Shown here: in pieces, positions 8,907-18,382 of the stretch
How the letters are laid out: each line of letters begins with the position of its first letter
Numbering within the stretch: position 1 is the first letter of the stretch
Program-made: the position numbers and the translations under genes
Source of the DNA: a delta proteobacterium NaphS2
GTDB taxonomy: Bacteria > Desulfobacterota > DSM-4660 > Desulfatiglandales > Desulfatiglandaceae
Length of the DNA: 64,000 nucleotides
Direction of reading: 5' to 3'
NCBI GenBank assembly: GCA_000179315.1
Contig: ADZZ01000278.1
Location: 98,884-162,883 of the forward strand
The notes under the pieces: model-generated
What the model was told of the DNA's origin: nothing
What the model saw: the letters and a program-made list of their open reading frames with translations, nothing else
The model's database searches: none

Positions 8907-9678
8907 AATGCCGCTGCTTCAGGTGAAAAACATGACCCATTACTTTGGCGGCCTGCGGGCGGTGCACGAGTACAACCTGGATATTGAACCGGGGCAGATT
9001 CGAGGGCTCATCGGCCCCAACGGAGCAGGCAAAACCACTGTTTTCAATCTCATTACCGGCATTCACAGGCCCACCAGCGGCAGCATTCTCCTGGAAGGAG
9101 AAGACATCGTCGGACTGAAGCCCCATCGAATCGCCTCAAAAGGGCTGGGTCGAACCTTTCAAAACCTCAGGCTTTGGCGCCACATGACGGTACTGGAACA
9201 TGTGAAAATGGCCCGCTATTCGCGGCTGACCTACGGCCTTACAGGGGCTTTTTTCGGTACTCCGAAACGGTATCGGGAGGAGAAAGCCATTCAGGCAAAA
9301 GCGCTTGAGCTGCTGGAAATGGTGGGCGCCCGCGGGTTTGCACACCAAAATGTTCTTCAGCTCCCCTATGGCGCTCAACGGCGGGTGGAAATGGCCCGGG
9401 CCCTGGCCACGGAACCCAGCGTTTTATTTCTGGATGAGCCCACCGCCGGCATGAACCCGGAAGAACTGCTGCAGATGATGCAGATCATTCGGCTGATCCA
9501 CGAAACCTTTGGGGTGGCTATTTTTCTGATTGAGCATCGGCTGAAAGTGGTCATGGAACTGTGCCACCGAATCCAGACGCTGGTCTTCGGCGAAGTGATT
9601 GCCGAGGGAACTCCCTTTGAAATCCAGAACAACCCTAAAGTCATTGATGCCTATCTGGGGCAGGATCTGGTGGAATGA
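8899..9678 (+). CDS. livG: branched-chain amino acid ABC ATPase, LivG type
   Basis: A 259-residue ABC ATPase. Walker A is GPNGAGKTT (about residues 38-46) and the Walker B region is [15 protein letters not shown]. The signature motif is altered to [16 protein letters not shown], the usual LivG form in place of LSGGQ. The H-loop is IEHR. The longer insert between Walker A and the signature ([19 protein letters not shown]) is typical of LivG. It overlaps livM by 8 nt and livF by 4 nt (ATGA). Confidence 0.9.
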   Translation: MIKMPLLQVKNMTHYFGGLRAVHEYNLDIEPGQIRGLIGPNGAGKTTVFNLITGIHRPTSGSILLEGEDIVGLKPHRIASKGLGRTFQNLRLWRHMTVLEHVKMARYSRLTYGLTGAFFGTPKRYREEKAIQAKALELLEMVGARGFAHQNVLQLPYGAQRRVEMARALATEPSVLFLDEPTAGMNPEELLQMMQIIRLIHETFGVAIFLIEHRLKVVMELCHRIQTLVFGEVIAEGTPFEIQNNPKVIDAYLGQDLVE

Positions 9679-10391
9679 TGTTTTTGGAAATTGAAAATCT
9701 GAGGGTCTCCTTCGAAAAAATTAAAGCCCTTCAAGGGATTGATTTCCGGGTGGATAAAGGCGAGATCGTCTGCATGATCGGCGCCAATGGCGCGGGTAAA
9801 AGCACCACCCTGAATGCCATTTCAAGGCTGGTTCCCGTGGAACCCGGCACAAGAATGGTTTTCAAGGGGAAAGACTTATTGAAGTTTCCCGCTGACAAAG
9901 TGGTCAGCAAACTGGGCATTTCCCACGTGCCGGAAGGCCGCAGGCTCTTTGGAAACATGACCATTTTCGAAAACCTCAAATTGGCGGCATTTGCCCGCAA
10001 GGACCGTGAGAAGATCGAAGAAGACATGGACCGGGTCTTCGGCATTTTTCCGCGGCTGAAAGAGCGGGAGATTCAAAAAGCCGGCACCCTGAGCGGCGGC
10101 GAACAGCAGATGCTGGCCATCGGTCGGGCATTTGTCAGCGGACGGCAGGTGATGCTTCTGGATGAGCCTTCCATGGGCCTGGCGCCTTTGCTGATGATGA
10201 GCGTGTTTGAGGCGTTGAAAGCCATCAGCCTCGAAGGAACAACCATCTTGCTGGTGGAACAGAATGCGCGCATGGCCCTTCGCTTTGCCCAGCGGGGATA
10301 CGTCCTGGAAAACGGAGTGATTTCCCTTAAAGGCGCTTCAAAGGATTTGATCATTGATCCGCGGGTAGAAAAAGCGTATCTGGGGGGATGA
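9675..10391 (+). CDS. livF: branched-chain amino acid ABC ATPase, LivF type
   Basis: A 238-residue ABC ATPase, the last of the liv-type operon. Walker A is GANGAGKST, the signature is LSGGEQQMLAIGRAF, Walker B with D-loop is VMLLDEPSMGLAP, and the switch region is LLVEQNARMAL, all as in LivF. VPEGRRLFGNMTIFENL between them is a LivF hallmark. It starts inside the livG stop (ATGA overlap). Confidence 0.9.
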   Translation: MMFLEIENLRVSFEKIKALQGIDFRVDKGEIVCMIGANGAGKSTTLNAISRLVPVEPGTRMVFKGKDLLKFPADKVVSKLGISHVPEGRRLFGNMTIFENLKLAAFARKDREKIEEDMDRVFGIFPRLKEREIQKAGTLSGGEQQMLAIGRAFVSGRQVMLLDEPSMGLAPLLMMSVFEALKAISLEGTTILLVEQNARMALRFAQRGYVLENGVISLKGASKDLIIDPRVEKAYLGG

Positions 10392-10436
10392 CGCGATATC
10401 GTATACGCTTTCGCTGCAATCAAGGAGGATTTGTCC

Positions 10437-11276
10437 GTGAAACTACGAAAAATAACATCCCTCACCATGCTGATTTCTTTTGTGTTGTTGATTCTCACCA
10501 GCATCATCCTGTATATCGAACCTCAGGGTCGGGTGGCCTACTGGTCCGACTGGCGGCTGTGGGGGTTGAGTAAAACCCAGTGGGGAAACCTACACCTGAA
10601 CCTGGGGGCGCTGTTCCTTTTGGCCGGCATATTCCATCTGGTCTACAATTGGAAAGCCATTACCGCCTACCTTAAGGACAAAGCCCGGCAATTGCGCATT
10701 TTCACACCCAACTTCAACCTGGCGCTGGCCGTGACCCTGTTCGTTGCCGCCGGAACCCTTTTAAACATTCCCCCCATGAGCACGCTGGTATCCATCGGGA
10801 ACAGCATCACGGATCGGGCCAACCTGAAATACGGTGAACCGCCTTACGGGCACGCGGAGCTTTCTTCTTTAAAAATGTTTGCCCGAAGAACCGATCTGGA
10901 TTTAAACAAGGCACGGATGCTGCTTGAAAAAGCGGGCATCCGATTCAAGGATGATCAGCAGAGTATTCTTGAAATTGCAAAAGCCAACGGGATTACCCCG
11001 CAAGCGCTCAACCGTATCATGAGACCGGCTTCGACCGAATCCGGGGAAACCGCCACATTCCCCGACAGCCCGCCCGCGGGATTTGGACAACAGACCCTCA
11101 TGAAGATTTGTGCTGTTTACAACTTGGATCTTAAAAGGCTTCTGCAGCGAATGACGGAGCGGGGCATAAAGGCCGATCCGGAAAATACCGTCAAGGAAGT
11201 GGCTCAAAAGAATGGAAAGAACCCCATGGCCATTTTCGAGATAGTTCACGAGGCGGCCAATGGCCAGGCCCGTTAG
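10437..11276 (+). CDS. DUF4405-type membrane protein with duplicated C-terminal helices
   Basis: About 279 residues. The GTG at 10437 is the likely start: AAGGAGGA lies eight bases upstream of it, while the TTG at 10431 would be too close. The N-terminus has three or four membrane spans (LTMLISFVLLILTSIILYI, LNLGALFLLAGIFHLVYNW, LALAVTLFVAAGTLL) with histidines at membrane positions (LHLNLG, FHLVYNW) resembling the DUF4405 cytochrome b-like fold. The soluble C-terminus contains two similar ~50-residue helical units (around DLDLNKARMLLEKAGIRFK and NLDLKRLLQRMTERGIKA, each followed by an [I/V]x[I/V]AxxNGxxPxA pattern), an internal duplication. It lies 45 bp after livF and may be a read-through gene. 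A role in electron transfer is inference. Confidence 0.6.
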   Translation: MKLRKITSLTMLISFVLLILTSIILYIEPQGRVAYWSDWRLWGLSKTQWGNLHLNLGALFLLAGIFHLVYNWKAITAYLKDKARQLRIFTPNFNLALAVTLFVAAGTLLNIPPMSTLVSIGNSITDRANLKYGEPPYGHAELSSLKMFARRTDLDLNKARMLLEKAGIRFKDDQQSILEIAKANGITPQALNRIMRPASTESGETATFPDSPPAGFGQQTLMKICAVYNLDLKRLLQRMTERGIKADPENTVKEVAQKNGKNPMAIFEIVHEAANGQAR

Positions 11277-11311
11277 GCGGGGATAAACATTCACATCAAT
11301 AGGGGTTGTTC

Positions 11312-12088
11312 TTATTGGGGATCATAGATTTCCAGGAGCCTTTTTTCCGTTTCCCCTTCGATTCTGACCATGATTTCAACATGGGCGGAAATACCGGAAT
11401 TTTGGAGTTTATGGCGCAGCAACTCATCCACCTGGTAAATACCCGCTGAATTGGCCAGGGTAATCACCAGCTTCACCGGTTTTTTCTCTCCCTTCTCAAT
11501 CTCCACCGAATCCACGGCCTGCGCTGAAATGGAATGGATATTCACCCGGCCCTTTTCAAAGGGAATGCGGGACCTTCCTTCCGTCATATCGAGGGCATCG
11601 GCCACTTTCAAAACGCCCGCTTCAACGGTCAGGCAGGTTTCTTTCGCGTTGTGGGCCACGATGGCGTGCAGCACTTCCGACGTGATGATGGTGAGTTCTG
11701 GCTCTTCATAGATGTCCTTCAGCAGTTCCCGGGCTTTCGGATAGGCCAGAAAAAGGCTGTATCGCTCGTGATGGGCCCGATGAACGGCGATACCGATATC
11801 GTGCAGGCATGCAGCGAGGACCACAATTACCTCCGCGTCATCCCTGGCCAGCAAATGGTTTTTCACCACGCTGGGCTCCACACCGCCCTGCACCAGCAAC
11901 CGCAGCATCTTAAGCGCGGCATTGGCCACGATGCGGATATGGATTTCCCCATGGTCGCTGATGCCGCCTCGATCCACGGTATTGACATTGGCACATTTCC
12001 ACAACTGCACCAATTCCGCATCATCGTTGATATGCTGAACCAGCCGCTTTACTTTATGATTTTTCTTGGCGAGAACGAATAATTTCAT
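11312..12088 (-). CDS. HD-domain metal-dependent phosphohydrolase
   Basis: A 258-residue soluble protein. The HD superfamily is shown by H-x(n)-HD-x(n)-D residues: the conserved IHIRIVANAALKML helix, then VLAACLHDIGIAVHRAHHE with the catalytic HD pair, and LKVADALDMTEGRSRIPFEKG with the downstream Asp. Such proteins hydrolyse phosphoesters (nucleotides or cyclic nucleotides) using one or two divalent metals; the substrate here is not clear. A C-terminal alpha/beta region ends in VEIMVRIEGETEKRLLEIYDP. It converges on the DUF4405 gene and is divergent from the beta-helix gene across a 263-bp gap. Confidence 0.72.
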   Translation of the reverse strand: MKLFVLAKKNHKVKRLVQHINDDAELVQLWKCANVNTVDRGGISDHGEIHIRIVANAALKMLRLLVQGGVEPSVVKNHLLARDDAEVIVVLAACLHDIGIAVHRAHHERYSLFLAYPKARELLKDIYEEPELTIITSEVLHAIVAHNAKETCLTVEAGVLKVADALDMTEGRSRIPFEKGRVNIHSISAQAVDSVEIEKGEKKPVKLVITLANSAGIYQVDELLRHKLQNSGISAHVEIMVRIEGETEKRLLEIYDPQ

Positions 12089-12351
12089 AAGGTATCCTAC
12101 AAATCACAACTCCCCCCGTCAACCACGGTTTTGAAACCTGCAAGAAGGGCGGGCATCAATTTCGTACCATAAAACACCTGATCTTTCCATTTGATTTGAT
12201 TCCTGTTTTTACCGCTTACTCGCTGAAAAAAACTTGAATGAAACATTCCTTCGTACTATTATTCCAATTTAAGTTTTACAAATTGAAACTGTTGCACTGA
12301 CAATTTCGTATATTTTGTTCACCCCACTCTTTTTGAAAGGTGGTATTTGAA

Positions 12352-15300
12352 ATGGACACATCAAAAAGAAGGAAGTCTTTATTGAAAAATTTCATTTTCC
12401 TGGCCTTTCTATTTTGTTTCATTCCCGCATCTTGGGCACCTTGCGCTGTGATCAATAATCACGTTAGCATCATCAGCATGAGCGATGACCAACTGAAATA
12501 CTGTCCGCCTGTAATCGCACAAGACGGTTCTGCCGTTATCAAACTGCTGGCAATCTATCTGGAAACGCCTCAACAGGTGCATGTTTCTTGGTACCTGGAC
12601 GACAAGACGGTTTTGAATTATCAATTGAACGTGGATGCCGCCCCCTACTTCGAAAACGGCTTTCTCACCTTAATGGGTCCGACACTCGACGACTTCAATG
12701 CTGAGGGAATTCACACTGTAAGAGTTGAAATATATGATTCCTTCGAAAATTTACTCGCTCAGGATGAAAAATCTTATGAAATTGTTTCTTGTTCCAGCGG
12801 TTCACTGGCCCTGGGGACTCCTTCCTCTCAATGCATTGGAATTGTTCCGGATGATATTCCGGCAACTTTTGAAGGGGATGGCACCATCGACAATACTACG
12901 GCCGTCTGGACGGACGAGTTGGGCATTTCTGAGAGCACCAACATTCCGGTCGGACCTTTTAACGCCGTCACCACTATTCCCATTACCATGCTGCAGAATA
13001 TTTTCAGCACGGCGGGGGTTCACTTCCTTCGTCTGGATGCACCGATAAACTCAACCGGTGATGTTTATGTCTCGAACACGGTCCTTTTTTATCTGCAACC
13101 CTGTCCGAGCATTACCTCTTTTGATCCAACTTCCGGCGACACCGGCACATCGGTCCAAATCTACGGCAGCAATTTCACCGGCGCCACATCGGTTACATTC
13201 GGCGGCACGGAAGCTGCAAGTTTTACGGTAGATTCAGATACTACAATCACTGCTGTTGTGGGCGGTGGCGAAACCGGCAAGATAGGTGTTGTCACGCCGT
13301 ACGGGACCGGTACGAGCAGCAACGACTTCACCTATACGATTGGACCTGGTACCTATTACGTCAACAGCACTACTGGAAATGACGCCAACGACGGCAGCGC
13401 CGAGCATCCCTGGCAGACCCTTCACCATGCCATCGAATTAATCAACGACGGAGCAACCGGTGAAGGCTACAAGTATGTACTATATGTGGCCTCCGGAACT
13501 TATGCCGTTAACCAACAAGAGCCGGAAAACGGCGAAGCGGATGAGCCGATGCAGCTTCAGCAGGAAAATGTCACCATCGTCGGAGAAAACGGCAATTCTC
13601 CTGCCATCATCGATGGCACGGGCGCACAAAACTGGACCACAGGTCTTGTAATGACCGGCGAAAATCTCATTCTCCAAAACATCAACGTGACCGGCTTTTC
13701 AGATGATCATGAGGAAGGGATTCGGATAACTGAGGGGGTTAACTGCCAAATCCGCACCTGCCAAGTTTACGGCAACAGCTGGGGGATTCGCGTCAGTTTC
13801 TCCAGCTATAACTTGGTTTCAGATTGCGACATCTACCAGAATAGCACCCACGGCATCGACGTCACTTGGGGCAGCGGCAACCTTGTTCAAAACAACAAAA
13901 TTCATGATAACCCCATGTATGGCATTCGTACGCAATCAAGCCCCACAATCAGCCGCAACCTGATATACGACAATGATTGCGGGATTTATGTGGAGGCACC
14001 CGTAGAAAGCAGCGTCGCGCCCTCTCCCATCATCCAAAACAATGTGATCTACCAAACAGAAACGCCGGGGGTGACCATGTCCTACGGCATTTTTATCTTA
14101 AAGGAAAATTTTGAGTACGTGAGCCCTGAGATTTATCACAATACCATTGACGGCGGGTCCATGAGCGGCATCAAAATGCAAAAGACGGTAATAGAAGAGA
14201 CGGACCACCTCTTACCGGTCATCAAGTACAACATAATCACCAACTTTGAGCAGCATGGCATTGAAAATATCGGAGCTACTCCGACCATTGACTACAATGA
14301 TGTCTGGAATACTGATGCTATTACCAATTATCAAGGCTGTACCGCCGGGACCCATGATATAACCCCCCCCGCTGATCCAAAATACGCCAGCTATTCGCTT
14401 CAACCAGACTCCCCCTGCATCGACACCATACCCCTCGCAGAGGAGGACCCCGTGGACATTGACTATCCCGGCTACCTCCGGCTCCGCCCGCGCCCCAATG
14501 AGCCCGATGAAGACAAAGACATGGGGGCCTACGAATATATAAAGGACGAAACGGTGGATTACGAATTGCCCACCGCCGAGGGGGAGGTCACAGTCGCCGA
14601 TTACCGTATTTTTTCAATTCCCCTGAACCTGGGCACCGGCACCGACATGCTGGAGGCTATGCAAAGCGTCTTGGACGACTATGACGACACAACCTGGCGC
14701 GGGTTTCTCTATAACGGCGCGGATTATGATGAATTTAACTCCAGCGCATTCGGCTCCCACGAGATCGTACCTGGAATGGGCTTCTGGATTATCACAACAC
14801 TTACGGACACCATTCCCTTTACCGGAAAACCCGCACCGGACGGCGTTGATTTCGTCAAGGAATTGGCGCCGGGCTGGCACCTCGTCGGCCTGCCCTGGCG
14901 CGGTACCAGCATTCCCCTCAGCAGTATCAGGGTTACGGACGGCGTGAATACCTATCCCATCACTGATAAAGACAATGGTCTTACGCAGCAGTTTTTGTGG
15001 GATTACACTGAGGAAGGTTATGAAATGCGGACCGACGCGCTTGAGCCTCTTACGGGTTACTTCTTCAATGTCCTGAGCGACAACGCCATCAGAGTGATTA
15101 TACCTACCGCTCTGAGCCTTGCAAATAGTGCTACACCTGACGACACCGCTTCCGGCCAGGCCGAAACAGTCCAAAACGACGAAACACCCCCGCCGCCGCC
15201 TGGATCAGCGCCCGCTGCGGATATCAAGGCAAACGGAATGGACGGCCCGGTATCGGTTGCAAAAGGTGACCCTGTCTCCATCACCGTTACGCTGGAGCCC

Positions 15301-15576
15301 GGCGCCTGGATCGGCCGGAACGCCGACTGGTGGGTGGCGGCTCACACCCCGTTCGATCCACCGGGAGACTGGTATACCTATGTCCATCCCAGTGGGTGGG
15401 GCACCGGCATTCATGCGTGCCTGCAGGCACCCCTTTTTGAAGTCATGTCCCCTTTTCCCGTACTGAACATGGTCCTTCCCCCGGGAAGCTACACCTTCTA
15501 TTTTGCCGTTGACGGCAACATGGACGGAAAGCCTGATGCCACCTGGCTGGACACCGTTCAGGTAACGGTTGAATAA
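12352..15576 (+). CDS. large secreted right-handed beta-helix protein with IPT/TIG domain
   Basis: About 1074 residues; the ATG at 12352 has AAAGGTGG upstream and gives a signal peptide (LLKNFIFLAFLFCFIPAS, cleavage near SWA/CAV). Region 1 (to ~250) is unassigned and has several cysteines. At about 255-335 lies an IPT/TIG Ig-like domain (CPSITSFDPTSGDTGTSVQI, then GSNFTGATSVTFGG). At about 340-700 comes a DUF1565/parallel beta-helix (YYVNSTTGNDANDGSAEHPW, then coils rich in N, G and I such as NSWGIRVSFSSYNLVSDCDI), ending at MGAYEYI. The C-terminal ~350 residues hold a beta-rich region and a proline-rich linker (ETPPPPPGSAPAAD). No anchor or sorting signal was recognised. Such proteins often bind or cleave polysaccharide at the cell surface; that is inference. 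Confidence 0.7.
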   Translation: MDTSKRRKSLLKNFIFLAFLFCFIPASWAPCAVINNHVSIISMSDDQLKYCPPVIAQDGSAVIKLLAIYLETPQQVHVSWYLDDKTVLNYQLNVDAAPYFENGFLTLMGPTLDDFNAEGIHTVRVEIYDSFENLLAQDEKSYEIVSCSSGSLALGTPSSQCIGIVPDDIPATFEGDGTIDNTTAVWTDELGISESTNIPVGPFNAVTTIPITMLQNIFSTAGVHFLRLDAPINSTGDVYVSNTVLFYLQPCPSITSFDPTSGDTGTSVQIYGSNFTGATSVTFGGTEAASFTVDSDTTITAVVGGGETGKIGVVTPYGTGTSSNDFTYTIGPGTYYVNSTTGNDANDGSAEHPWQTLHHAIELINDGATGEGYKYVLYVASGTYAVNQQEPENGEADEPMQLQQENVTIVGENGNSPAIIDGTGAQNWTTGLVMTGENLILQNINVTGFSDDHEEGIRITEGVNCQIRTCQVYGNSWGIRVSFSSYNLVSDCDIYQNSTHGIDVTWGSGNLVQNNKIHDNPMYGIRTQSSPTISRNLIYDNDCGIYVEAPVESSVAPSPIIQNNVIYQTETPGVTMSYGIFILKENFEYVSPEIYHNTIDGGSMSGIKMQKTVIEETDHLLPVIKYNIITNFEQHGIENIGATPTIDYNDVWNTDAITNYQGCTAGTHDITPPADPKYASYSLQPDSPCIDTIPLAEEDPVDIDYPGYLRLRPRPNEPDEDKDMGAYEYIKDETVDYELPTAEGEVTVADYRIFSIPLNLGTGTDMLEAMQSVLDDYDDTTWRGFLYNGADYDEFNSSAFGSHEIVPGMGFWIITTLTDTIPFTGKPAPDGVDFVKELAPGWHLVGLPWRGTSIPLSSIRVTDGVNTYPITDKDNGLTQQFLWDYTEEGYEMRTDALEPLTGYFFNVLSDNAIRVIIPTALSLANSATPDDTASGQAETVQNDETPPPPPGSAPAADIKANGMDGPVSVAKGDPVSITVTLEPGAWIGRNADWWVAAHTPFDPPGDWYTYVHPSGWGTGIHACLQAPLFEVMSPFPVLNMVLPPGSYTFYFAVDGNMDGKPDATWLDTVQVTVE

Positions 15577-15631
15577 AGGGAAACAGCCTGATCGAAGCCG
15601 GGCATCCGTATGGACTGGTCGGATAAATGAC

Positions 15632-15659
15632 TTGACTCACGTTTTAATCGTACTAATAT
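15632..15659 (+). promoter_or_regulatory. sigma70-like promoter of the arn operon
   Basis: TTGACT, 16 bp, TAATAT, located 55 bp upstream of the first arn gene in an otherwise gene-free 137-bp gap. No PmrA- or PhoP-box was recognised with confidence. Confidence 0.45.
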
Positions 15660-15713
15660 TCTGTGCGACCCCGGCTTCACGCCTGAACGCGAATTAATCA
15701 GGAGAAACTTTCC

Positions 15714-16085
15714 ATGACCCGCTATCTGCCCCTGATATTCTTGGGGGTACTGTTAAATGCAGCCGCTCAACTTTGTTTGAAGCAGGGCATGCGTCAGATC
15801 GGCTATTTCGCCTTTTCCCTGGAAAATCTTTTGCCCATCGGGTTGAAAACGGCGCTTAACCCATTTGTATTTGCAGGGCTTGCCTGCTACGTGGTCAGTG
15901 TGGTGGTCTGGCTCATGGCCCTTTCCAGGGTGGACGTCAGCTACGCTTATCCGCTGTTGAGCGTCGGTTACATTGTTACCGCCTTTGCGGGACAGCTCTT
16001 TTTCGGCGAGTCTCTGGGGCTCACGCGCTGGGCCGGCATCATTGTGATCTGTGTAGGTGTCTACCTCATTACCCGGAGTGCCTGA
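15714..16085 (+). CDS. arnE: small EmrE-like flippase subunit, ArnE type
   Basis: A 123-residue protein with four membrane spans of the small EamA/EmrE type; GLACYVVSVVVWLMALSRVDVSYAYPLLSVGYI is the conserved core and RWAGIIVICVGVYLITRSA the end. It is the first gene of an arn cluster and overlaps arnB by 1 nt, which supports a role in moving undecaprenyl-phosphate-L-Ara4N across the inner membrane. In enterobacteria ArnE works with a second subunit, ArnF; no second copy is seen in this operon, so this one may act as a homodimer or with a partner elsewhere. Confidence 0.7.
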   Translation: MTRYLPLIFLGVLLNAAAQLCLKQGMRQIGYFAFSLENLLPIGLKTALNPFVFAGLACYVVSVVVWLMALSRVDVSYAYPLLSVGYIVTAFAGQLFFGESLGLTRWAGIIVICVGVYLITRSA

Positions 16086-17236
16086 TGAGAAAGGATTTTC
16101 TGCCGTTTTCACGACCCTCCGTCTCGGAGGAAGATATTTCCGCCGTGGGGGACGTGCTGCGGTCCGGATGGATTACCACGGGTCCCAACACGGCCGCCTT
16201 TGAACGTGATTTCCGTGAATATGTGGGGTGCCGCCACGGAATAGCCCTGGCATCGGCCACCGCCGGCATGCATCTGCTTCTGAAGGCTTTGGGGATCGGG
16301 CCGGGGGATGAAGTGATTACACCGTCCATGACGTGGGTGTCCACCGTGAACCTCATCGTTCTGGCGGGAGCAACCCCTGTTTTCGCCGACATCGACCGGG
16401 ACACTCTCATGGTGACGCCGGAAACCGTTGCGCCCTGTTTTTCATCCCGAACCAAAGCGGTCATTCCCGTCCATTTTGCCGGTGCTTCAGCCAATCTATC
16501 GGCTTTACGAAAACAAGCTGCTGACAAAGGGGTGCCGCTGGTGGAAGATGCGGCCCACGCCCTGGGCACCCACCATCGGGGCGTTCATGTGGGCGCGGAA
16601 GGAACCGCCGTTTTTTCCTTTCACCCCATCAAGAACATCACCACCGGCGAGGGGGGCATGTTCTGTACCGACGATGCCGAAACAGCGGAACGGATCGGTC
16701 GTCTGAAGTTTCACGGCCTCGGCGTGGATGCCTATGAGCGTGAGACCCAGGGACGCTCTCCCCAGGCCCAGGTGCTGGAACCGGGCTACAAATACAACAT
16801 GACGGATATTGCGGCGGTACTGGGCTTACGGCAACTTCAGCGCGTGAATCGTTTTATTCAAAAAAGAAGCGGCCTGGCCGAACGATACATGGAACGGCTG
16901 GCGGATGTGGACGAACTTCTGCCGCTTGCCATTAGCGAGGACACCACGCAACATGCCTGGCATCTGTTCATTGTACGTCTTGACGTCCATCGGGCAGGTA
17001 TCAACCGCGATGAATTCATGGCGGAACTCAAAAAGAAAAATATCGGGACCGGCCTTCATTTTCGCGCCGTACATCTTCAGAAATACTACCGGGAAGCGAT
17101 GGGATTCAGGCAGGGCGGTCTTCCCCATACGGAATGGAATTCGGAACGGATCTGCTCTCTGCCGCTCTTTCCGAATATGACTTTTGAAGATGTGGACGAT
17201 GTGGTGGAGGCCGTTAAGGAAGTCCTAGGCGGTTAA
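16085..17236 (+). CDS. arnB: UDP-4-amino-4-deoxy-L-arabinose aminotransferase
   Basis: A 383-residue fold-type I PLP enzyme of the DegT/DnrJ/EryC1 family. FLPFSRPSVSEEDI opens the protein, ITPSMTWVSTVN and LVEDAAHALGTHHRG (Asp that contacts the PLP ring nitrogen) follow, and FHPIKNITTGEGGMF carries the Schiff-base lysine; this last stretch is very close to enterobacterial ArnB. It transfers an amino group from glutamate to the 4-keto pentose made by ArnA. It starts inside the arnE stop codon (TGATG). Confidence 0.88.
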   Translation: MRKDFLPFSRPSVSEEDISAVGDVLRSGWITTGPNTAAFERDFREYVGCRHGIALASATAGMHLLLKALGIGPGDEVITPSMTWVSTVNLIVLAGATPVFADIDRDTLMVTPETVAPCFSSRTKAVIPVHFAGASANLSALRKQAADKGVPLVEDAAHALGTHHRGVHVGAEGTAVFSFHPIKNITTGEGGMFCTDDAETAERIGRLKFHGLGVDAYERETQGRSPQAQVLEPGYKYNMTDIAAVLGLRQLQRVNRFIQKRSGLAERYMERLADVDELLPLAISEDTTQHAWHLFIVRLDVHRAGINRDEFMAELKKKNIGTGLHFRAVHLQKYYREAMGFRQGGLPHTEWNSERICSLPLFPNMTFEDVDDVVEAVKEVLGG

Positions 17237-17282
17237 TTGTTAAGGGGGCAGGGTGCAGTTGTCAGGGGGCAAAAATATCATT

Positions 17283-18344
17283 ATGGAAAACCAGCAACCG
17301 GAAATATCGATCGTCATTCCCGTATTTAACGAAGCTGACAGCCTCGGTGAACTGATCATCCGCTGTGTCAAGACATGTAACGGCATGGAGCGGGCCTATG
17401 AAATTATCCTGGTGGATGACGGCAGCAGCGATGGGTCCCGGGATATGATTGAAGCCGCTTCAGACCAATATCCCGGCGTTATTATCGGCGTCCTGCTGAA
17501 CCGGAATTACGGTCAGCACTCGGCCATCATGGCCGGATTTACCCAAACACGGGGGGAAATCATCGTCACACTGGATGCCGATCTTCAAAATCCGCCCGAA
17601 GAAATTCCCAAACTGGTCCGTAAAGCCGATGAAGGGTTTGATGTGGTGGGAACCGTCCGCGTACCCCGGCAGGACACCCTTTTCAGACGGGTTGCATCCC
17701 ACATGGTCAACAAAATGGTCCAGATGTCAACGGGCGTCGCCATGCAGGATTACGGCTGTATGCTGAGAGCCTACCGGCGACACATTGTGGCGGCCATGAT
17801 GCAGTGCTCTGAACGAAGCACCTTTATTCCCGTTTTGGCCAACACCTTTGCCGGACGAACCACGGAAATAGAGGTTGCCCACGCGGAACGAACCGCCGGC
17901 GACTCCAAATACAGCATCTGGAAGCTGATCAACCTTCAGTTTGACCTCTTAACCAGCATGACCACCTTTCCCCTTCGCCTTTTGAATGTCCTGGGGGGCA
18001 TTATTTCCCTGTTCGGCGTGGGGTTCGGGCTCTTTCTTTTTATCATGCGGCTGATTCACGGCGCAGAGTGGGCGGCATCAGGGGTGTTTACCCTTTTTGC
18101 CCTTTTGTTTATCTTTATCGGCGCACAGTTCCTGGCCATGGGTCTTTTGGGAGAGTACATCGGACGCATTTACAGCGACGTGCGGGCCCGACCACGATAT
18201 TTTATCGAGAAAATCACCGGCGTAAGCCGGATGGAAGAAATTAAGAATACAGAGGATGCAGGACACATGACAAATAGCGGCGGCAACTTTCCTTCCGTCC
18301 GGTCCCGTACGTGCTCACCTGACCCCCAAACAGATGCAACATAA
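17283..18344 (+). CDS. arnC: undecaprenyl-phosphate L-Ara4FN transferase
   Basis: A GT2-family glycosyltransferase of about 353 residues. I prefer the ATG at 17283 ([21 protein letters not shown]), although a GTG 30 bp upstream is possible because the G-rich ribosome-binding sites are repeated. Catalytic motifs are [11 protein letters not shown] and [14 protein letters not shown], then [11 protein letters not shown]. Two C-terminal membrane spans ([21 protein letters not shown] and [20 protein letters not shown]) end in [20 protein letters not shown], as in ArnC and DPM-type transferases. It puts formylated L-Ara4N on undecaprenyl phosphate at the inner face of the inner membrane. The position between arnB and arnA fits. 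Confidence 0.88.
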   Translation: MENQQPEISIVIPVFNEADSLGELIIRCVKTCNGMERAYEIILVDDGSSDGSRDMIEAASDQYPGVIIGVLLNRNYGQHSAIMAGFTQTRGEIIVTLDADLQNPPEEIPKLVRKADEGFDVVGTVRVPRQDTLFRRVASHMVNKMVQMSTGVAMQDYGCMLRAYRRHIVAAMMQCSERSTFIPVLANTFAGRTTEIEVAHAERTAGDSKYSIWKLINLQFDLLTSMTTFPLRLLNVLGGIISLFGVGFGLFLFIMRLIHGAEWAASGVFTLFALLFIFIGAQFLAMGLLGEYIGRIYSDVRARPRYFIEKITGVSRMEEIKNTEDAGHMTNSGGNFPSVRSRTCSPDPQTDAT

Positions 18345-18382
18345 GGGCGGAACCCCATGCCTGCCATAAAGGATTTTTGAAT

